From Siderastrea siderea (lineage: Eukaryota > Cnidaria > Anthozoa > Scleractinia > Rhizangiidae), in assembly GCA_964030785.1 (NCBI GenBank), contig OZ034972.1:20798183-20862182 (forward strand): a stretch of 64,000 bases of DNA. The letters run 5' to 3'. A model generated the notes under the pieces. It did not search any database, was not told the DNA's origin, and worked only from the letters and a program-made list of their open reading frames with translations. Both the position numbers and the translations under genes were made by a program. Shown piece after piece: positions 63,528 through 64,000 of the stretch (its first letter is position 1; the number at the start of each line of letters is the position of its first letter).

Positions 63528-64000
63528 TAGATTTTATTTTATCACCGATTAGAGACATAATACTAGCCCAATATTTATTATAAAAAGCTAAAGTTTTTTT
63601 CGATTTACTAATTGGAATATTTTTGTAAGGTATTCCCATCATCTTGAATATCTTTCTCATAATGAAATTTACGCTAATCATCCTTTTCCTTGTACCATTA
63701 ACTTCATTAAGAACCTTACCGATCTCTGTAAACACTCTATCGATCTTATATTTCTGACAGTTTGATATTTTAATGTTATATTTTTCTTCAATATCGAGTA
63801 ATATGTTGCTGATGTGGTACTCTCGATGGTAAACAGATTTTCTAATAAATTTATGTCTATTTTCATAAAAATTAACATATTCTTTCACATAATTATATCC
63901 TTGAACAATACCACAACTTAGACATGCTAACATCCCATCGTCGTTAATAATATACTGATTATCACAGCATGAATAATATTTCACTAAACGATCTTGTGGT
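63517..64000 (-). CDS. VLTF3-like late transcription factor (5' end outside window)
   Basis: At least 155 residues. A zinc ribbon (SCC...ACLSCGIV) is followed by YHREYHISNILLDIEEKYN, KYKIDRVFTEIGKVL and the C-terminal MISVNFIMRKIFKMMGIPY. This pattern matches the poxvirus VLTF3-like family that drives late gene transcription in large DNA viruses. The frame is still open at the window edge, and no ATG is seen in it. Paired with the shared promoter-like motifs it suggests the element encodes its own late transcription control. TFIIB-like is the alternative. Confidence 0.6.
   Translation of the reverse strand, partial: PQDRLVKYYSCCDNQYIINDDGMLACLSCGIVQGYNYVKEYVNFYENRHKFIRKSVYHREYHISNILLDIEEKYNIKISNCQKYKIDRVFTEIGKVLNEVNGTRKRMISVNFIMRKIFKMMGIPYKNIPISKSKKTLAFYNKYWASIMSLIGDKIKSIIG

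Larger units (their letters stand above)
47407..64000. mobile_element. Maverick/Polinton (adintovirus-like) element, right end outside window
   Basis: The segment carries the Polinton hallmark set: protein-primed PolB, retrovirus-type integrase with chromodomain, adenain-like protease, FtsK/HerA packaging ATPase, double-jelly-roll capsid protein and penton-like protein. PLA2, fibre and accessory genes are also present. Minus-strand genes run 60261 to 48170, and plus-strand genes start at 60387. The left boundary is not fixed: 47407-48169 is non-coding with several palindromes and a 13-bp array, probably terminal repeat. The right terminus is not in the window, so TIRs cannot be compared. The polymerase has an internal stop, and several ORFs lack AUG starts. 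Confidence 0.92.

Overview
The window looks like genomic DNA of an anthozoan cnidarian, most probably a stony coral. The reasons are an intron-rich axonemal dynein gene with GT-AG introns, lineage-type class A GPCR duplicates inside its introns, tRNA-derived SINEs and short TIR elements of the kind I associate with coral genomes, and a Maverick/Polinton element. The species cannot be named from the sequence.

Positions 1-40852 hold the 3' part of one plus-strand gene: a DNAH3/7/12-type axonemal dynein heavy chain. I reconstruct 38 in-frame exons, about 1286 codons, from the microtubule-binding domain through the stalk, AAA5, AAA6 and the C-terminal domain to a TAA stop at 40850-40852. Two very large introns carry four GPCR genes. 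Intron 11099-18283 holds a head-to-head pair inside a ~5.3-kb imperfect palindrome. One member (14934-15857) has lost Asp2.50 and has a shifted C-tail. Intron 21844-30704 holds two tandem two-exon GPCR genes on the minus strand, in a ~4.1-kb duplication preceded in both copies by a ~105-bp minisatellite. Other introns contain micro- and minisatellites, foldbacks, MITEs and SINEs.

Positions 40853-47316 are repeat-rich intergenic DNA with SINEs, two tandem tRNA-like units and a TIR element. No gene was recognised there.

From about 47.4 kb to the window end lies most of a Polinton/Maverick (adintovirus-like) element whose right end is outside the window. On the minus strand, in transcription order, are: a PPxY-bearing virion protein, a penton-like protein, a small basic protein, the double-jelly-roll major capsid protein, a pX-like minor protein, an adenain-type protease, a zinc-ribbon ORF, a parvovirus-type PLA2 domain, a chromodomain integrase, a BRO-N protein, a VRR-NUC-like nuclease, two small zinc proteins and a protein-primed DNA polymerase B. 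On the plus strand are a packaging ATPase, a fibre-like protein, a 40-codon ORF and a two-TM protein. A VLTF3-like zinc-ribbon protein on the minus strand runs off the window.

The most unusual signal is in how this element may be expressed. Four ORFs (protease, PLA2, integrase, fibre) have no usable AUG and no promoter-like motif, and each overlaps the preceding ORF in the -1 frame. At the PLA2-to-integrase overlap there is an in-frame A AAA AAC, a 7-nt spacer and a stem of up to 14 bp. At the zinc-ribbon-to-PLA2 overlap there is an in-frame G GGA AAC, a 6-nt spacer and a 7-bp GC-rich hairpin. The other two overlaps lie on A9 and A8 tracts. This resembles a retrovirus-style cascade of programmed -1 frameshifts. 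Genes that do have their own AUG carry one of two AT-rich motifs 8-15 nt upstream: TCTAA-like for virion genes and ATATATAG-like for replication genes. That suggests two temporal promoter classes. The polymerase has one in-frame TAG, so this copy may be partly inactive.
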